A DNA stretch of 64,000 bases from Arthrobacter sp. Leaf137 (lineage in GTDB: Bacteria > Actinomycetota > Actinomycetes > Actinomycetales > Micrococcaceae): the NCBI RefSeq assembly GCF_001423525.1, contig NZ_LMOI01000020.1, forward strand, positions 220,692-284,691, given 5' to 3'. Position numbers and translations under genes: made by a program. Below are positions 26,319 through 34,458 of this stretch, piece after piece; position 1 is the first letter of the stretch; each line of letters begins with the position of its first letter. Below the pieces are notes generated by a model. The model saw only the letters and a list, made by a program, of their open reading frames with translations, was not told the origin of the DNA and ran no database searches.

Positions 26319-27295
26319 GTCCTGTTCCTTTCGGGGTCCTGGAAAGCGTGCGAGATGCGGTTGGTGGAGAGGACGACGGCGGCGATCACCAGGCCGGGCA
26401 GCGTCACCAGCCACCATGCGGCTACCAGGTAGTCGCGGCCGCCGGCCACCAGGGAGCCCCACTCGGCGGCCGGCGGCGGCGCGCCGAAGCCGAGGAAGCT
26501 CAGAGAGGAGATGGACAGCACGGCCATCCCGAATTCCAGGGCGGACAGCGCCAGCACCGGCCCGGCGGCATTCGGGAGGACATGCCGGAGCAGGATGCCG
26601 TGCCAGCGGACACCGGAGGACCGGGCCGCCTCCACGTAGACTGCCGACCCCACCCGGAGGGATTCGGCGCGCATGATGCGGGCGAAATTGGCCACGCTGG
26701 CGATGCCCACCGCGATGGCGATGTTCACCGTACCGAAGCCCAACACCGTGATGAGCGCCAGCGACAGCAGCAGGCTGGGGATGGCGAGCAGGACGTCCAT
26801 GACGCGCATGATGGCGTCGTCCACCCAACCGCGCAGGAACCCTGCGAGCAAGCCGAGCAGCGAACCTGCCACCAGCCCCACTGCCACCGCAACGGCTGTG
26901 GCTGCCAGGGACGTGGCGGAACCGTGCACCACCCGGGAGAACAGGTCCCGGCCCAGGCTGTCCGTCCCGAACCAGTGTTCGGCGGACGGCGGTTTGAGCC
27001 GGGCCGACGGAACGCCGGTGTCCGGCGGCCATTGTGTGAACGCCCCCGGAATCACGGCCCAAAGGATCACCACGGCGATGACCAGGACGGCCAGGACCAG
27101 TCCGGGGCTCTTAAGCAGGACCCTCGCCCTGCGGGCAAGCCGCGCAATCGCAGGGGGTGCTGCAGGCCCGCGTCCGACGGCGGCGGGTGCGGCTGTCCGC
27201 CCGGCGGCGGACAGCGGGTCCCGCACCTCATCCCTCCCGGGGTCTGGTGCGTCCGCTGCCGGTCCCGGGCTGTCCCGGAGAAGTTGCTGCGACAT
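26315..27295 (-). CDS. ABC transporter permease, DppC type
   Basis: An inner-membrane permease of 326 residues with a Pro/Ala-rich cytoplasmic N-terminus of about 60 residues, then an OppC-type start (LLKSPGLVLAVLVIAVVILWAVI), the conserved HWFGTDSLGRDLFSRVVHG, and five further helices. The EAA cytoplasmic loop that contacts the ATPase is EAARSSGVRWHGILLRHVLPN. Strong ribosome site TAGGAGG before ATG. It pairs with the DppB-type permease 8 bp upstream and overlaps the ATPase gene by ATGA. Confidence 0.94.
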   Translation of the reverse strand: MSQQLLRDSPGPAADAPDPGRDEVRDPLSAAGRTAAPAAVGRGPAAPPAIARLARRARVLLKSPGLVLAVLVIAVVILWAVIPGAFTQWPPDTGVPSARLKPPSAEHWFGTDSLGRDLFSRVVHGSATSLAATAVAVAVGLVAGSLLGLLAGFLRGWVDDAIMRVMDVLLAIPSLLLSLALITVLGFGTVNIAIAVGIASVANFARIMRAESLRVGSAVYVEAARSSGVRWHGILLRHVLPNAAGPVLALSALEFGMAVLSISSLSFLGFGAPPPAAEWGSLVAGGRDYLVAAWWLVTLPGLVIAAVVLSTNRISHAFQDPERNRT

Positions 27296-27303
27296 GATGC
27301 CTC

Positions 27304-28251
27304 CTAGGCGGTGGCCCTGGCCGCGGTGTTGATGCGGGGGTCCACAAGCGGGTAGATCAGGTCAACGATCAGGCTGGTGATCACGAAGATGGCAGCGGCC
27401 AGCACCACCAGCGTCTGGACCACCGGGATGTCACGGCTGTTGACGGCTGTGACGGTGAGCCGGCCAATTCCTGTGCGGGAGAAAACCGTTTCGCTGACCA
27501 CGGCCCCGGCCAGCAGGTTTCCGACCAGGATGCCGAGCATGGTCAGGGTGGGAATGGCCGCGTTGCGCAGGGCGTGCCCAAAGTGGATCAGCGCGTCACT
27601 GGCGCCCTTGGCCCGGATCTGCTCAATGTACGGTTCACCGAGTGTCTGGTGCAGGCTGCGGATCAGCAGTTGGGCAATGACCGCCGAGGTGGGGATCGCC
27701 AGGGTCAGCGCGGGAAGCACCAGGCTCTGGGCGCCGTCGTTCCCCAGCGCAGGGAACAGCCGGAGCCGGAAGGAGAAGAACTGCAGGAGCAGCAGCCCGA
27801 TCCAGAAGGTAGGCACCGCGATGCCCAGTGGCGGCAGCGACGCAACCAATTGGCGGACCCAGCGGTTGCGGCTGAACGAAGCCGCGATGGCCAGGGCACT
27901 GCCCAGCAGTACGGCCAGCGCAAATCCGGCCGCCGCGAGCTTGATGGTTTCGGGCAGGACCTCCGCCACGGCCTGGGTGGCGGCCACACCGTTCTTGATG
28001 GACACCCCGAAATCCAGCTGCAGGGCCTTGAACAGCGCTATCACGTACTGCTCGTGCAGCGGCCGGTCCAGCCCGTACTCACTGCGCAGCTTGGCTACCA
28101 GCGCCGGGTCCACCGAGTTCTGTTCGTCCCCGCTGGCCATGATGCTCACGGCGTCCCCGGGAAGGAGGTAGAGGATCAGGAAGGACACGGTGTACGCCGC
28201 CCAGAGGACGAACGCCCCCTGCAGCAGCCGCCTTCCAACGTAGCGGATCAC
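27304..28251 (-). CDS. ABC transporter permease, DppB type
   Basis: A 315-residue DppB/OppB-type permease: N-terminal IRYVGRRLLQGAFVLWAAYTV, then LPGDAV, and six membrane segments with the EAA-type loop IRAKGASDALIHFGHALRNA. The substrate class of this family includes peptides, nickel and opines, and in actinobacteria many sulfur- or nitrogen-containing organics. The GTG start overlaps the stop of the binding-protein gene as GTGA. Confidence 0.94.
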   Translation of the reverse strand: MIRYVGRRLLQGAFVLWAAYTVSFLILYLLPGDAVSIMASGDEQNSVDPALVAKLRSEYGLDRPLHEQYVIALFKALQLDFGVSIKNGVAATQAVAEVLPETIKLAAAGFALAVLLGSALAIAASFSRNRWVRQLVASLPPLGIAVPTFWIGLLLLQFFSFRLRLFPALGNDGAQSLVLPALTLAIPTSAVIAQLLIRSLHQTLGEPYIEQIRAKGASDALIHFGHALRNAAIPTLTMLGILVGNLLAGAVVSETVFSRTGIGRLTVTAVNSRDIPVVQTLVVLAAAIFVITSLIVDLIYPLVDPRINTAARATA

Positions 28252-29894
28252 TGGGACAGCCAGGCGTCGTAGAAGTCCAGGCGGCTGGAGGCTTCGAACG
28301 CCAGGCCGTGGACCTTTTCGTTGGCGGAGATGGTGGTGGACAGTTCGTAGATGGGAATGGAGTGGGCGTCCTTGATCAGGGTTTCCTGCCCCTGGTCCAC
28401 CAATTCCTGGCGGGCGTCCTTGTCCAGTGCTGCGGCCTGCTCGCCCAGGGTGTCGTCCACGGGGAGCTTCTCGCGGAGGTTGCTGCCGCCGCGGGCGGTG
28501 GTGGAGGCGAAGACGGTGCGCAGCACGTCCGGGTCGCTGCGGGTCAGGTTGCCGTAGGAGAAGTCGTAATCCTTGGTGGCCTGCGCGGCCGTGACGTCGG
28601 CGATGGTGGTGAACTTCAGCTGCAGGTCCACGCCCACGGCCTTAAGCTGCTGCTGGACCAGTTCCAGTACTTCCTTGGGCGACTGCCAGTAGGTGACCTT
28701 GAAGGCAAGCTTCTCGCCGTTCTTTTCCCGGACTCCGTCCGCCCCTTCCTTCCAGCCGGCGTCCTCCAAAAGCTTCTTCGCGCCGTCGGGATCATGGGCC
28801 AGCAGTCCGCTGAAGTCCTTGAAGTACGGGGTGGTGTGGGACAGCACGCCCTTGGCGGGCTGGTCCTTTTCGGTGAGCAGCGTGGTGGTGATTTCCTCGC
28901 GGTTGATGGCCTTGGAGATCGCCTGGCGGACTGCTGTTTCCTTGAGCTTGGGCGTGGACTCGTTCGGGTACAGGTTGTAGACGACGCCGGGGTTGGCCCG
29001 GGTTTCGTTCCAGAAGCCGTTGCCGTTGAAGAGGGTGATGTCCGCCGCGGAGATGGCCGCCGTCGCGTCAATCTGCCCGGACTGCAGGCTGCCGGTGCGG
29101 TTGCCGGCCTCGGGGATGATCTTGAACGTGACAGTGTCCAGGTAGGCCTCGCCGGTGTTGGTGTTGGTGGCGGCCGGCCAGCTGTAGCCGGTGCGGCGCT
29201 CCAGCACCGCTTCCTTGTCCACCGTGTAGCTCTTGACGCTGAACGGGCCGGACCCGGAGAACTTCCCGGCGCAGCGGTCCGCCTCGGACAGGGACGCTGA
29301 CGACGGCGAAAGCAGGCCCAGCGTGAAGGTGGAGGTGGCCTGCAGGAACTGGGCGTTGGGCTTGCTGAAGTCCACCACAACGGTCTGCGGGTCCTTGACG
29401 GTGATGGCGCTGACGTCACTGAGGTAGGTGGAGCCCAGGCTCGCCTTGGCCCCCAGTGCCTTGATCGCTTCGAAGTTGGTCTTCACGGATGCGGCGTCAA
29501 TGGCCGTGCCGTCCGCGAAGGTGGCGCCGGTGCGGAGCGTAAAGGTGAAGCTGGTGGCATCGGCGTTGGATTCGAATTTCTTTGCCAGCCAGGGCACGAT
29601 TTCGCCGGACTTCGGGTCCTGCGAGGTCAGTGACGCCACGGTCTGCCGGGCGATCGCGATGGCATCGTTATTGCCCACCTGCTGCGGATCAATGCAGCCG
29701 CGGTCCACGGACAGGGCAAAGTTCAGGTTCCCGCCGGACACCGGGGTGGCGTCGGCGCTTTGCTGCGTACCGGCGTCGGCCCCGCCGCCGCAGGCCGAGA
29801 GCAGCAGCGCTGCGGTTCCAAGGAGGCCGACGACGGCGGCGGGCCGGCGAATGGGTCCGGCGGGCAGGGTGCGGGGCTGGTTGGAGCGGGTCAT
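28248..29894 (-). CDS. ABC transporter substrate-binding lipoprotein (family 5)
   Basis: A 548-residue family 5 (peptide/nickel/opine) solute-binding protein. It has a lipoprotein signal: basic N-terminus, hydrophobic VVGLLGTAALLLSAC with the lipobox cysteine at residue 35, and a Gly/Ala/Ser linker. The mature part shows the family order: NLNFAL strand, PWLAKKFESNADATSFTFTL, RTGATFADGTAIDAASVKTN, and KETAVRQAISKAINREEI. It captures the substrate outside the membrane for the two permeases. It overlaps the upstream LLM monooxygenase gene by ATGA, so uptake and oxidation are translationally linked. Confidence 0.94.
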   Translation of the reverse strand: MTRSNQPRTLPAGPIRRPAAVVGLLGTAALLLSACGGGADAGTQQSADATPVSGGNLNFALSVDRGCIDPQQVGNNDAIAIARQTVASLTSQDPKSGEIVPWLAKKFESNADATSFTFTLRTGATFADGTAIDAASVKTNFEAIKALGAKASLGSTYLSDVSAITVKDPQTVVVDFSKPNAQFLQATSTFTLGLLSPSSASLSEADRCAGKFSGSGPFSVKSYTVDKEAVLERRTGYSWPAATNTNTGEAYLDTVTFKIIPEAGNRTGSLQSGQIDATAAISAADITLFNGNGFWNETRANPGVVYNLYPNESTPKLKETAVRQAISKAINREEITTTLLTEKDQPAKGVLSHTTPYFKDFSGLLAHDPDGAKKLLEDAGWKEGADGVREKNGEKLAFKVTYWQSPKEVLELVQQQLKAVGVDLQLKFTTIADVTAAQATKDYDFSYGNLTRSDPDVLRTVFASTTARGGSNLREKLPVDDTLGEQAAALDKDARQELVDQGQETLIKDAHSIPIYELSTTISANEKVHGLAFEASSRLDFYDAWLSQ

Positions 29895-31318
29895 GCGACG
29901 TTTTCGCTTTCGGTCAGGCCGGCGCCGTTACGGCCGGAGTTCAGGGATGCGCGGCGGGTCAGTGGGGCGCGGAGGCCCAGGTTTTCGCGGAGGTTGGTGC
30001 CTTCGTATCCGGTGCGGTACACGCCGCGGTCCTGCAGGCGCGGGACCAGTTCGTTGACAATGTCGTCCAGCCCGCCGGGAACGATCCAGGGAGTGATGTT
30101 GAAGCCGTCCACAGCTCCGGTGTGGGCGTATTCGGCGAGCTTGTCGGCGATGCCGTCGTAGGAACCCACCAGGCCGCGGCCGTTGAGCCGGGACCGTGCG
30201 GCGACGAACTGGCGGATGGACTGGCCCTTCTCCTTGGCCTCGGCGCGCCACTGGGCTGCGAGTTCCTTGGCGCTTGCACCGTGGAAGGCGTTGCCGCGGG
30301 TGGGGTTGGTGACGTCCACAATGGGGTCCGTTTCGGGAAGGGGCCCGTCGGGGTCGTACTCGGTGAGGGTCCGGCCCCAGAACTGCTCCAGGTACGCGAT
30401 GGCGGTCTCCGGGCCAACCTGCTGTTCGCGGACCCATTGGTGCTTCTCCTCGGCCTCGGCCTCAGTGGCGCCGAGGATGAACTCCTGGCCGGGGAAGATC
30501 TTCACGTCGTCGGCCGGGCGGCCGGCCTTGAGGGTGCGCGCCACGATGTCCTCGCGGAACCTCTTGGCATCTTCAAGCTCGGCATGCCGGGAGAAGATCA
30601 CGTCGGCGTTCCGGACGGCGAAGTCCCGCCCGTCCGGAGAGTCGCCGGCCTGGAACAGGACCGGGTGGTGCTGCGAGGAGCGCGGCAGGCGGCCGGTGAT
30701 CTCGACGTCGAAACTTGCGTCCGTGCGCCGGACCGGAGTGATGCTGCCTTCTTCGAGCCAGCGCCCGGCGTCCCGGGACCCGGCGATTGCGCCGTCGGCC
30801 CAGGAATCCCAGATCGCTTTGGCCGTCTGGACGAAGGCCTCGGCCCGGATGTAGCGGTCCTCGTGCTTGAGGAACCCGCCGCGCCGGAAGTTGGCACCGG
30901 TCCAGGCGTTGTCCGTGGTGACGATGTTCCAGGCCGCCCGCCCGCCGGAGAGCAGGTCCAGGCTGGCCAGGCGGTGCGCCAGGTCTGCGGGGTCGTTATA
31001 GGTGGTGTTCTGGGTGGCTACCAGGCCGATGTTGGTGGTGACGGCGGCCAGGGCCGCGAGGGCTGTCTGGGCATCGGGGCGGCCGGCGACGTCGAGGTCG
31101 TGGATGCGGCCCAGGTGCTCACGCAGGCGCAGTCCCTCGCCGAGGAAGAACGCGGTGAAGAGGCCGCGCTCCGCCGTCTGGGCCACCCGGCGGAAGGACT
31201 CAAAGTCGGTTTGGGATCCACTCTCCGGGGTCTTCCAGACGGTGGTGTGGTTGACGCCCTGGAAGAAGACGCCGAACTGGATCTGGCCGTTGCCGGCGGT
31301 GCGGTGGTGCGTGCTCAT
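29891..31318 (-). CDS. LLM-class flavin-dependent monooxygenase (NtaA/SnaA/DszA family)
   Basis: A 475-residue luciferase-like monooxygenase that would use reduced FMN from a separate reductase. The NtaA/SnaA/DszA pattern is clear: QIQFGVFFQGVNHTTVWKTP, FESFRRVAQTAERGLFTAFFLGEGL, TTNIGLVATQNTTYNDP, the signature LASLDLLSGGRAAWNIVTTDN, and HEDRYIRAEAF. Known members open nitrilotriacetate, dibenzothiophene sulfone and related compounds, cutting C-N or C-S bonds. Coupling to an importer suggests it acts on the imported compound. The start is ATG, 11 bp after the preceding paralogue. Confidence 0.92.
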   Translation of the reverse strand: MSTHHRTAGNGQIQFGVFFQGVNHTTVWKTPESGSQTDFESFRRVAQTAERGLFTAFFLGEGLRLREHLGRIHDLDVAGRPDAQTALAALAAVTTNIGLVATQNTTYNDPADLAHRLASLDLLSGGRAAWNIVTTDNAWTGANFRRGGFLKHEDRYIRAEAFVQTAKAIWDSWADGAIAGSRDAGRWLEEGSITPVRRTDASFDVEITGRLPRSSQHHPVLFQAGDSPDGRDFAVRNADVIFSRHAELEDAKRFREDIVARTLKAGRPADDVKIFPGQEFILGATEAEAEEKHQWVREQQVGPETAIAYLEQFWGRTLTEYDPDGPLPETDPIVDVTNPTRGNAFHGASAKELAAQWRAEAKEKGQSIRQFVAARSRLNGRGLVGSYDGIADKLAEYAHTGAVDGFNITPWIVPGGLDDIVNELVPRLQDRGVYRTGYEGTNLRENLGLRAPLTRRASLNSGRNGAGLTESENVA

Positions 31319-31329
31319 GATGCTCTCTT

Positions 31330-32424
31330 TCAGGCCGCGGCGTAGCGGTTGGCGGGGCGGGGAAGGCCGAAGGATTCGCGCAGGGTGGTTCCGGTGCGCG
31401 GCGCGGCCACACCGGCGCGGTGCAGTTCCGGCAGGACCTGTGCGGCCAGCTCGGGCACGTCGATGTCCAGGACGGCGGGGTGGAGCCGGACCCCGTCTGC
31501 TGCGCGGAACAGTTCAACCAGCAGCTCGACGAGCCCTGCCGCACTGCCGGCGTACCGGGCGCCGCGCCGCCAGGGTTCGTACGCATCAAGCTCCGCGAGG
31601 CGCTCCGCCGCGGACTGGCCGCGGGAGTCGAGGACGACGTCGAGCTCCACCAGGGTGCGCGGGGTTCCGGCCGCTGCCGACGCCGTTGCCGCGGCCGCCA
31701 GTCCGTCCACCGAAGCGGCGGCGGCGAGCGCCACGTCGGCTTCGACGGCAGGGATCAGGTCCGCCGGTGCGAAAACCACCAGCTGGCCCTGCAGCGGGCG
31801 GGGGATGATGGACGGGCCCTTCACGGAGAATCTGTCACCGTCGAAGTCGGCGTAGTGGAGCTTGTCCCGGTCCAGGTAGCGGCCGGTGGCTGCGTCCCGG
31901 ATGACAGCGCCGTCTTCCCAAGAATCCCAGAGCCGGCGGCCGGCCTCCACCACGTCTGCTGCCTCGGCCAGGACATCGGCTTCGGCGAGTGCCTGGCGGC
32001 CCACGGACCGTGCCTCGGCGGGTTCGTTGGCGGCGCTGACCAGCCAGCCTGCCCGGCCGTGGGAGGAATAGTCCAGGCTGGCCAGCTGCGTGGCCACATG
32101 GAACGGCTCGGTGAACAGCGTTCCCGCCTCGGGGACCAGTCCGAGGGACCGGGTCAGCGGGGCCGCGAAGGCCGCACGCTGCACGGCGTCGATCCGGCCG
32201 GCGATGCCGGTGCTGCCCGCATCCAGGACGCGGGAATCGCGGAAAGTGGCCAGGTGGAAGCCTGCGATATCCGCGGCCTGGGCGGTTTCCCGGATCCGGC
32301 CGCCGCCAAGCAGGGCACCAGGAAGGTGGGACGCGCGGCGCCACGCGGCCGGGTGGGCGCCGTCGCCGTCGAGCTCGAGCGCCACGATTTTGGAGCGCAG
32401 TTCAGGTACAGGTGTTGAAGCCAT
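31330..32424 (-). CDS. Shortened LLM-class flavin-dependent oxidoreductase paralogue
   Basis: A 364-residue protein related to the LLM family but about 110 residues shorter than its neighbour. It keeps the outline (IRETAQAADIAGFHLATF; LFTEPFHVATQLASLDYSSHGRAGWLVSAANE; EAADVVEAGRRLWDSWEDGAVI; final APRTGTTLRESFGLPRPANRYAA, like the neighbour's NLRENLGLRAPLTRRA), yet the region after WDSWED is an Ala-rich stretch with few recognisable motifs. It may be a non-catalytic partner or a diverged enzyme. The ATG at 32424 has GAAGAAGG upstream. First gene of the operon. Confidence 0.8.
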   Translation of the reverse strand: MASTPVPELRSKIVALELDGDGAHPAAWRRASHLPGALLGGGRIRETAQAADIAGFHLATFRDSRVLDAGSTGIAGRIDAVQRAAFAAPLTRSLGLVPEAGTLFTEPFHVATQLASLDYSSHGRAGWLVSAANEPAEARSVGRQALAEADVLAEAADVVEAGRRLWDSWEDGAVIRDAATGRYLDRDKLHYADFDGDRFSVKGPSIIPRPLQGQLVVFAPADLIPAVEADVALAAAASVDGLAAAATASAAAGTPRTLVELDVVLDSRGQSAAERLAELDAYEPWRRGARYAGSAAGLVELLVELFRAADGVRLHPAVLDIDVPELAAQVLPELHRAGVAAPRTGTTLRESFGLPRPANRYAAA

Positions 32425-32577
32425 GGTTTCCTTCTTCAGGGCCGCAGCGCGGCCGGGACGACATTCACTTGCCGCGGTGCGGCCAGGTCTGTTTCCGGAG
32501 CACCCCGCCACAAAATGCCTGAGGGTTGCCGCAGCACCAGCCGGTCCTTGGCGTGCTGACTCTTGACCTATGGCTTG

Positions 32578-32607
32578 AATGTAGGAGCCGGTCCAATGCG
32601 TTGACAA
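32578..32607 (-). promoter_or_regulatory. Predicted promoter of the LLM/ABC operon
   Basis: On the minus strand TTGTCA (32607-32602) is followed after 18 bp by TACATT (32583-32578), a good sigma-A-type pair. The -35 box lies inside the dyad at 32598-32633, so a bound regulator would touch RNA polymerase. Confidence 0.5.
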
Positions 32608-32633
32608 ACGCGGTTGTCGCGCGGCGTCAACGC
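32598..32633. promoter_or_regulatory. Nested inverted repeats, candidate operator
   Basis: Outer perfect arms gcgttgac (32598-32605) and gtcaacgc (32626-32633) flank 20 bp. Inside, gacaa (32603-32607) pairs with ttgtc (32614-32618). The element overlaps the predicted -35 of the minus operon. No regulator gene is adjacent, so the binding protein must be encoded elsewhere. Confidence 0.6.
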
Positions 32634-32748
32634 AGGAAATCCCGCGTCAAACAGCGGCTTTTGGCGTCATCTTTACCCTTCCGCCCACCACCGGAAACGG
32701 GCTCCGTGACGGCCTGTTTCCCCCGGTTGAGCCCGGTGACAGGGCCGC

Positions 32749-32777
32749 TTGGGACAGGGTGGGCCGGCTCGTAGGGT
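32749..32777 (+). promoter_or_regulatory. Predicted leaderless promoter of the MsnO8-like gene
   Basis: TTGGGA (32749-32754) and TAGGGT (32772-32777) are spaced exactly 17 bp, and the ATG at 32784 begins 6 nt after the -10 box. The gene also lacks a ribosome site, which together predict a leaderless transcript. Confidence 0.55.
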
Positions 32778-32783
32778 CATGCC

Positions 32784-34037
32784 ATGCCTACCGCTTCCCG
32801 CGTCCCCCTGTCAGTACTCGATCTCAGTCCAGTCCCTGCCGGGCAGTCGGCCGGCGACGCGCTGCACAACAGCATTGACCTTGCTGTAGCCGCCGAGGAC
32901 CTTGGCTACCACCGCTTCTGGCTGGCCGAGCACCACCTGAACCCCGGCGTCGCAGGTTCCGCCCCGCACGTGCTGTCCGCCCTGGTTGCCGCGGCCACCC
33001 GGACCATCCGGGTGGGCACCGCAGCCACCATCCTGGGCAACTACCGGCCGCTGCAGGTGGCGGAGAACATCGGCACCCTCGCGGCCGTGTACCCGGACCG
33101 GCTGGACCTGGGGTTCGGACGGTCGGGGCAGCCCAGCACGCCGGCCGCGGATTCAACGGATGCTGGACGGACGACGCCGGAGCCCGCCGCCGTCGACGGC
33201 TCCGCTGCGGGTGGTACGCATGCGGACGGCGCCGTGCACGCCGCAGGCCCGGGCGGCGCGGTCGCTGCGGCGGAGCCGGACGAGGGAACCCGGGTGGTGG
33301 ACGGGCTCCTGGTCCCGGCCGCCCGGCGGCTCTTCAACTCCGTCCTCCCGCGGAAATTCCGCCTCCAGGCCGAACTCCTGGGCCGCGAACCCGGCGACGC
33401 GGACAACTTCGAAAGCGACGTCCAGGACGTGATCGGGTTCTTCACCGGGGGCTACCGGACCCGGCATGGCGAGGAGATCACAGTAACTCCGGCACGGGGC
33501 ACCGCGCCCCAGTTCTGGATCCATGGTTCAACCGCCGGCCCCAGCGCCCGCCTGGCCGGGAAACTCGGCCTGCCGTTCGGGGCGAACTACCACGTCTCCC
33601 CTGCTACCGTGCTGGACTCGGTGGCCGAATACCGGGCCCATTTCAAGCCCTCGGCCGCGCTGGCGGAGCCATACGTCACCGTCTCCGCGGACGTCCTGGT
33701 GGCCGACGACGGGACGTCCGCCCGCGCCCTTGGTGCCGGCTATGCCGCGTGGGTGCACAGCATCCGCACCGGCCACGGGGCCATCCCCTACCCTGCACCC
33801 CGTGACGGCGGCCGCCTGGATGCACAGGCAGCCGCACCCGGAACGGGCGCACCGGATCTTGTCCGGGACCGGGTGGAGACACGGTTCGTGGGCGGCCCGG
33901 CGCAGGTGGCCGACCAGCTGCGCGCCCTCCAGCACGCCACCGGCGCCCGGGAGCTGCTGATTACCACCATTGCCCACAGCCACAACCACCGCGTGCGCTC
34001 CTACGAGCTGCTGGCCGCCGAGTGGGGACTGTCCTGA
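32784..34037 (+). CDS. LLM-class flavin-dependent oxidoreductase, MsnO8-like
   Basis: A 417-residue luciferase-like oxidoreductase. The N-terminus matches the MsnO8 group: VPLSVLDLSPVPAGQSAGDAL, LAVAAEDLGYHRFWLAEHH, TIRVGTAATILGNYRPLQVAEN and YPDRLDLGFGRSG; the C-terminus has TRFVGGPAQVADQLRAL and ELLITTIAHSHNHRVRSYELLA. Residues about 115-170 are an extra Ala/Gly/Asp-rich low-complexity insertion after the FGRSG loop, absent from typical relatives of about 340 residues. It probably oxidises a small substrate with FMNH2. It is divergent from the LLM/ABC operon and followed 40 bp later by a rhodanese gene. Confidence 0.88.
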   Translation: MPTASRVPLSVLDLSPVPAGQSAGDALHNSIDLAVAAEDLGYHRFWLAEHHLNPGVAGSAPHVLSALVAAATRTIRVGTAATILGNYRPLQVAENIGTLAAVYPDRLDLGFGRSGQPSTPAADSTDAGRTTPEPAAVDGSAAGGTHADGAVHAAGPGGAVAAAEPDEGTRVVDGLLVPAARRLFNSVLPRKFRLQAELLGREPGDADNFESDVQDVIGFFTGGYRTRHGEEITVTPARGTAPQFWIHGSTAGPSARLAGKLGLPFGANYHVSPATVLDSVAEYRAHFKPSAALAEPYVTVSADVLVADDGTSARALGAGYAAWVHSIRTGHGAIPYPAPRDGGRLDAQAAAPGTGAPDLVRDRVETRFVGGPAQVADQLRALQHATGARELLITTIAHSHNHRVRSYELLAAEWGLS

Positions 34038-34077
34038 AGTTTGTCCCATCACCATCCGCACAAGAGAAGGAAGAACC

Positions 34078-34458
34078 ATGACCACTGAAACCGAAACAGA
34101 CACGCAACTCGTCACGGCCGCAGAAGCCGCCCAACTGATTGCCGGCGGTGCACTGCTGGTTGACGTCCGCAGCGATGCCGGACGCAACAGCACCGGCGCA
34201 ATCCCCGGAGCGCTGGTGGTGGACCGCGGGCGTGTGGAGGAAGATTTCGGCCCCCAGTCGGAGGAACGCCTGGCGCAGGTTGAAGGCACGGACCAGAACA
34301 TCGTGGTGTTCTGCGGATCCGTGAACGGCTCCGGCCCGGTTGCACGGAAGCTTGAGCTGCTCGGTTACGCCAACGCGGTGCACGTCGACGGCGGTTTCCC
34401 CGCCCTGCGTGACGCCGGTGTGCCCGCCACCGGTCCCGTCGACGCCGCCGGCAACTAA
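34078..34458 (+). CDS. Rhodanese-like sulfurtransferase (single domain)
   Basis: A 126-residue rhodanese domain. The chain shows the fold's signature strands (GALLVDVRSDAGRNSTGAIPGAL), the active-site cysteine at residue 79 in NIVVFCGSVNGSG, and the closing HVDGGFPALRDAGVP. The loop after the cysteine (CGSVNGSG) is an ordinary six-residue rhodanese-type loop. The ATG has AGAAGGAAGA upstream. Downstream of the MsnO8-like gene it fits transfer or detoxification of sulfur released by an oxygenase. Its stop overlaps the convergent MFS gene's stop by 4 bp. Confidence 0.9.
   Translation: MTTETETDTQLVTAAEAAQLIAGGALLVDVRSDAGRNSTGAIPGALVVDRGRVEEDFGPQSEERLAQVEGTDQNIVVFCGSVNGSGPVARKLELLGYANAVHVDGGFPALRDAGVPATGPVDAAGN

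Larger units (their letters stand above)
32425..32783. promoter_or_regulatory. Divergent control region of the LLM/ABC operon and the MsnO8-like gene
   Basis: This 359-bp gap holds no supported gene but two promoters and a nested dyad, given separately. On the minus side the predicted transcript has about 150 nt of untranslated leader. Within it a 33-codon frame (32537 to 32436, GTG start) ends at the ribosome site of the first operon gene; it might be a leader peptide, but coding evidence is weak. Confidence 0.6.

Noticed and set aside
29582..31345. 587-codon plus-strand frame antisense to the LLM monooxygenase
   Set aside because: Shadow of a gene with clear family motifs on the minus strand; no start signal.
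32425..32607. Extension of the first LLM paralogue to a start at 32607
   Set aside because: The extra 61 residues lack family similarity, overlap the predicted promoter, and the ATG at 32424 has a good ribosome site.
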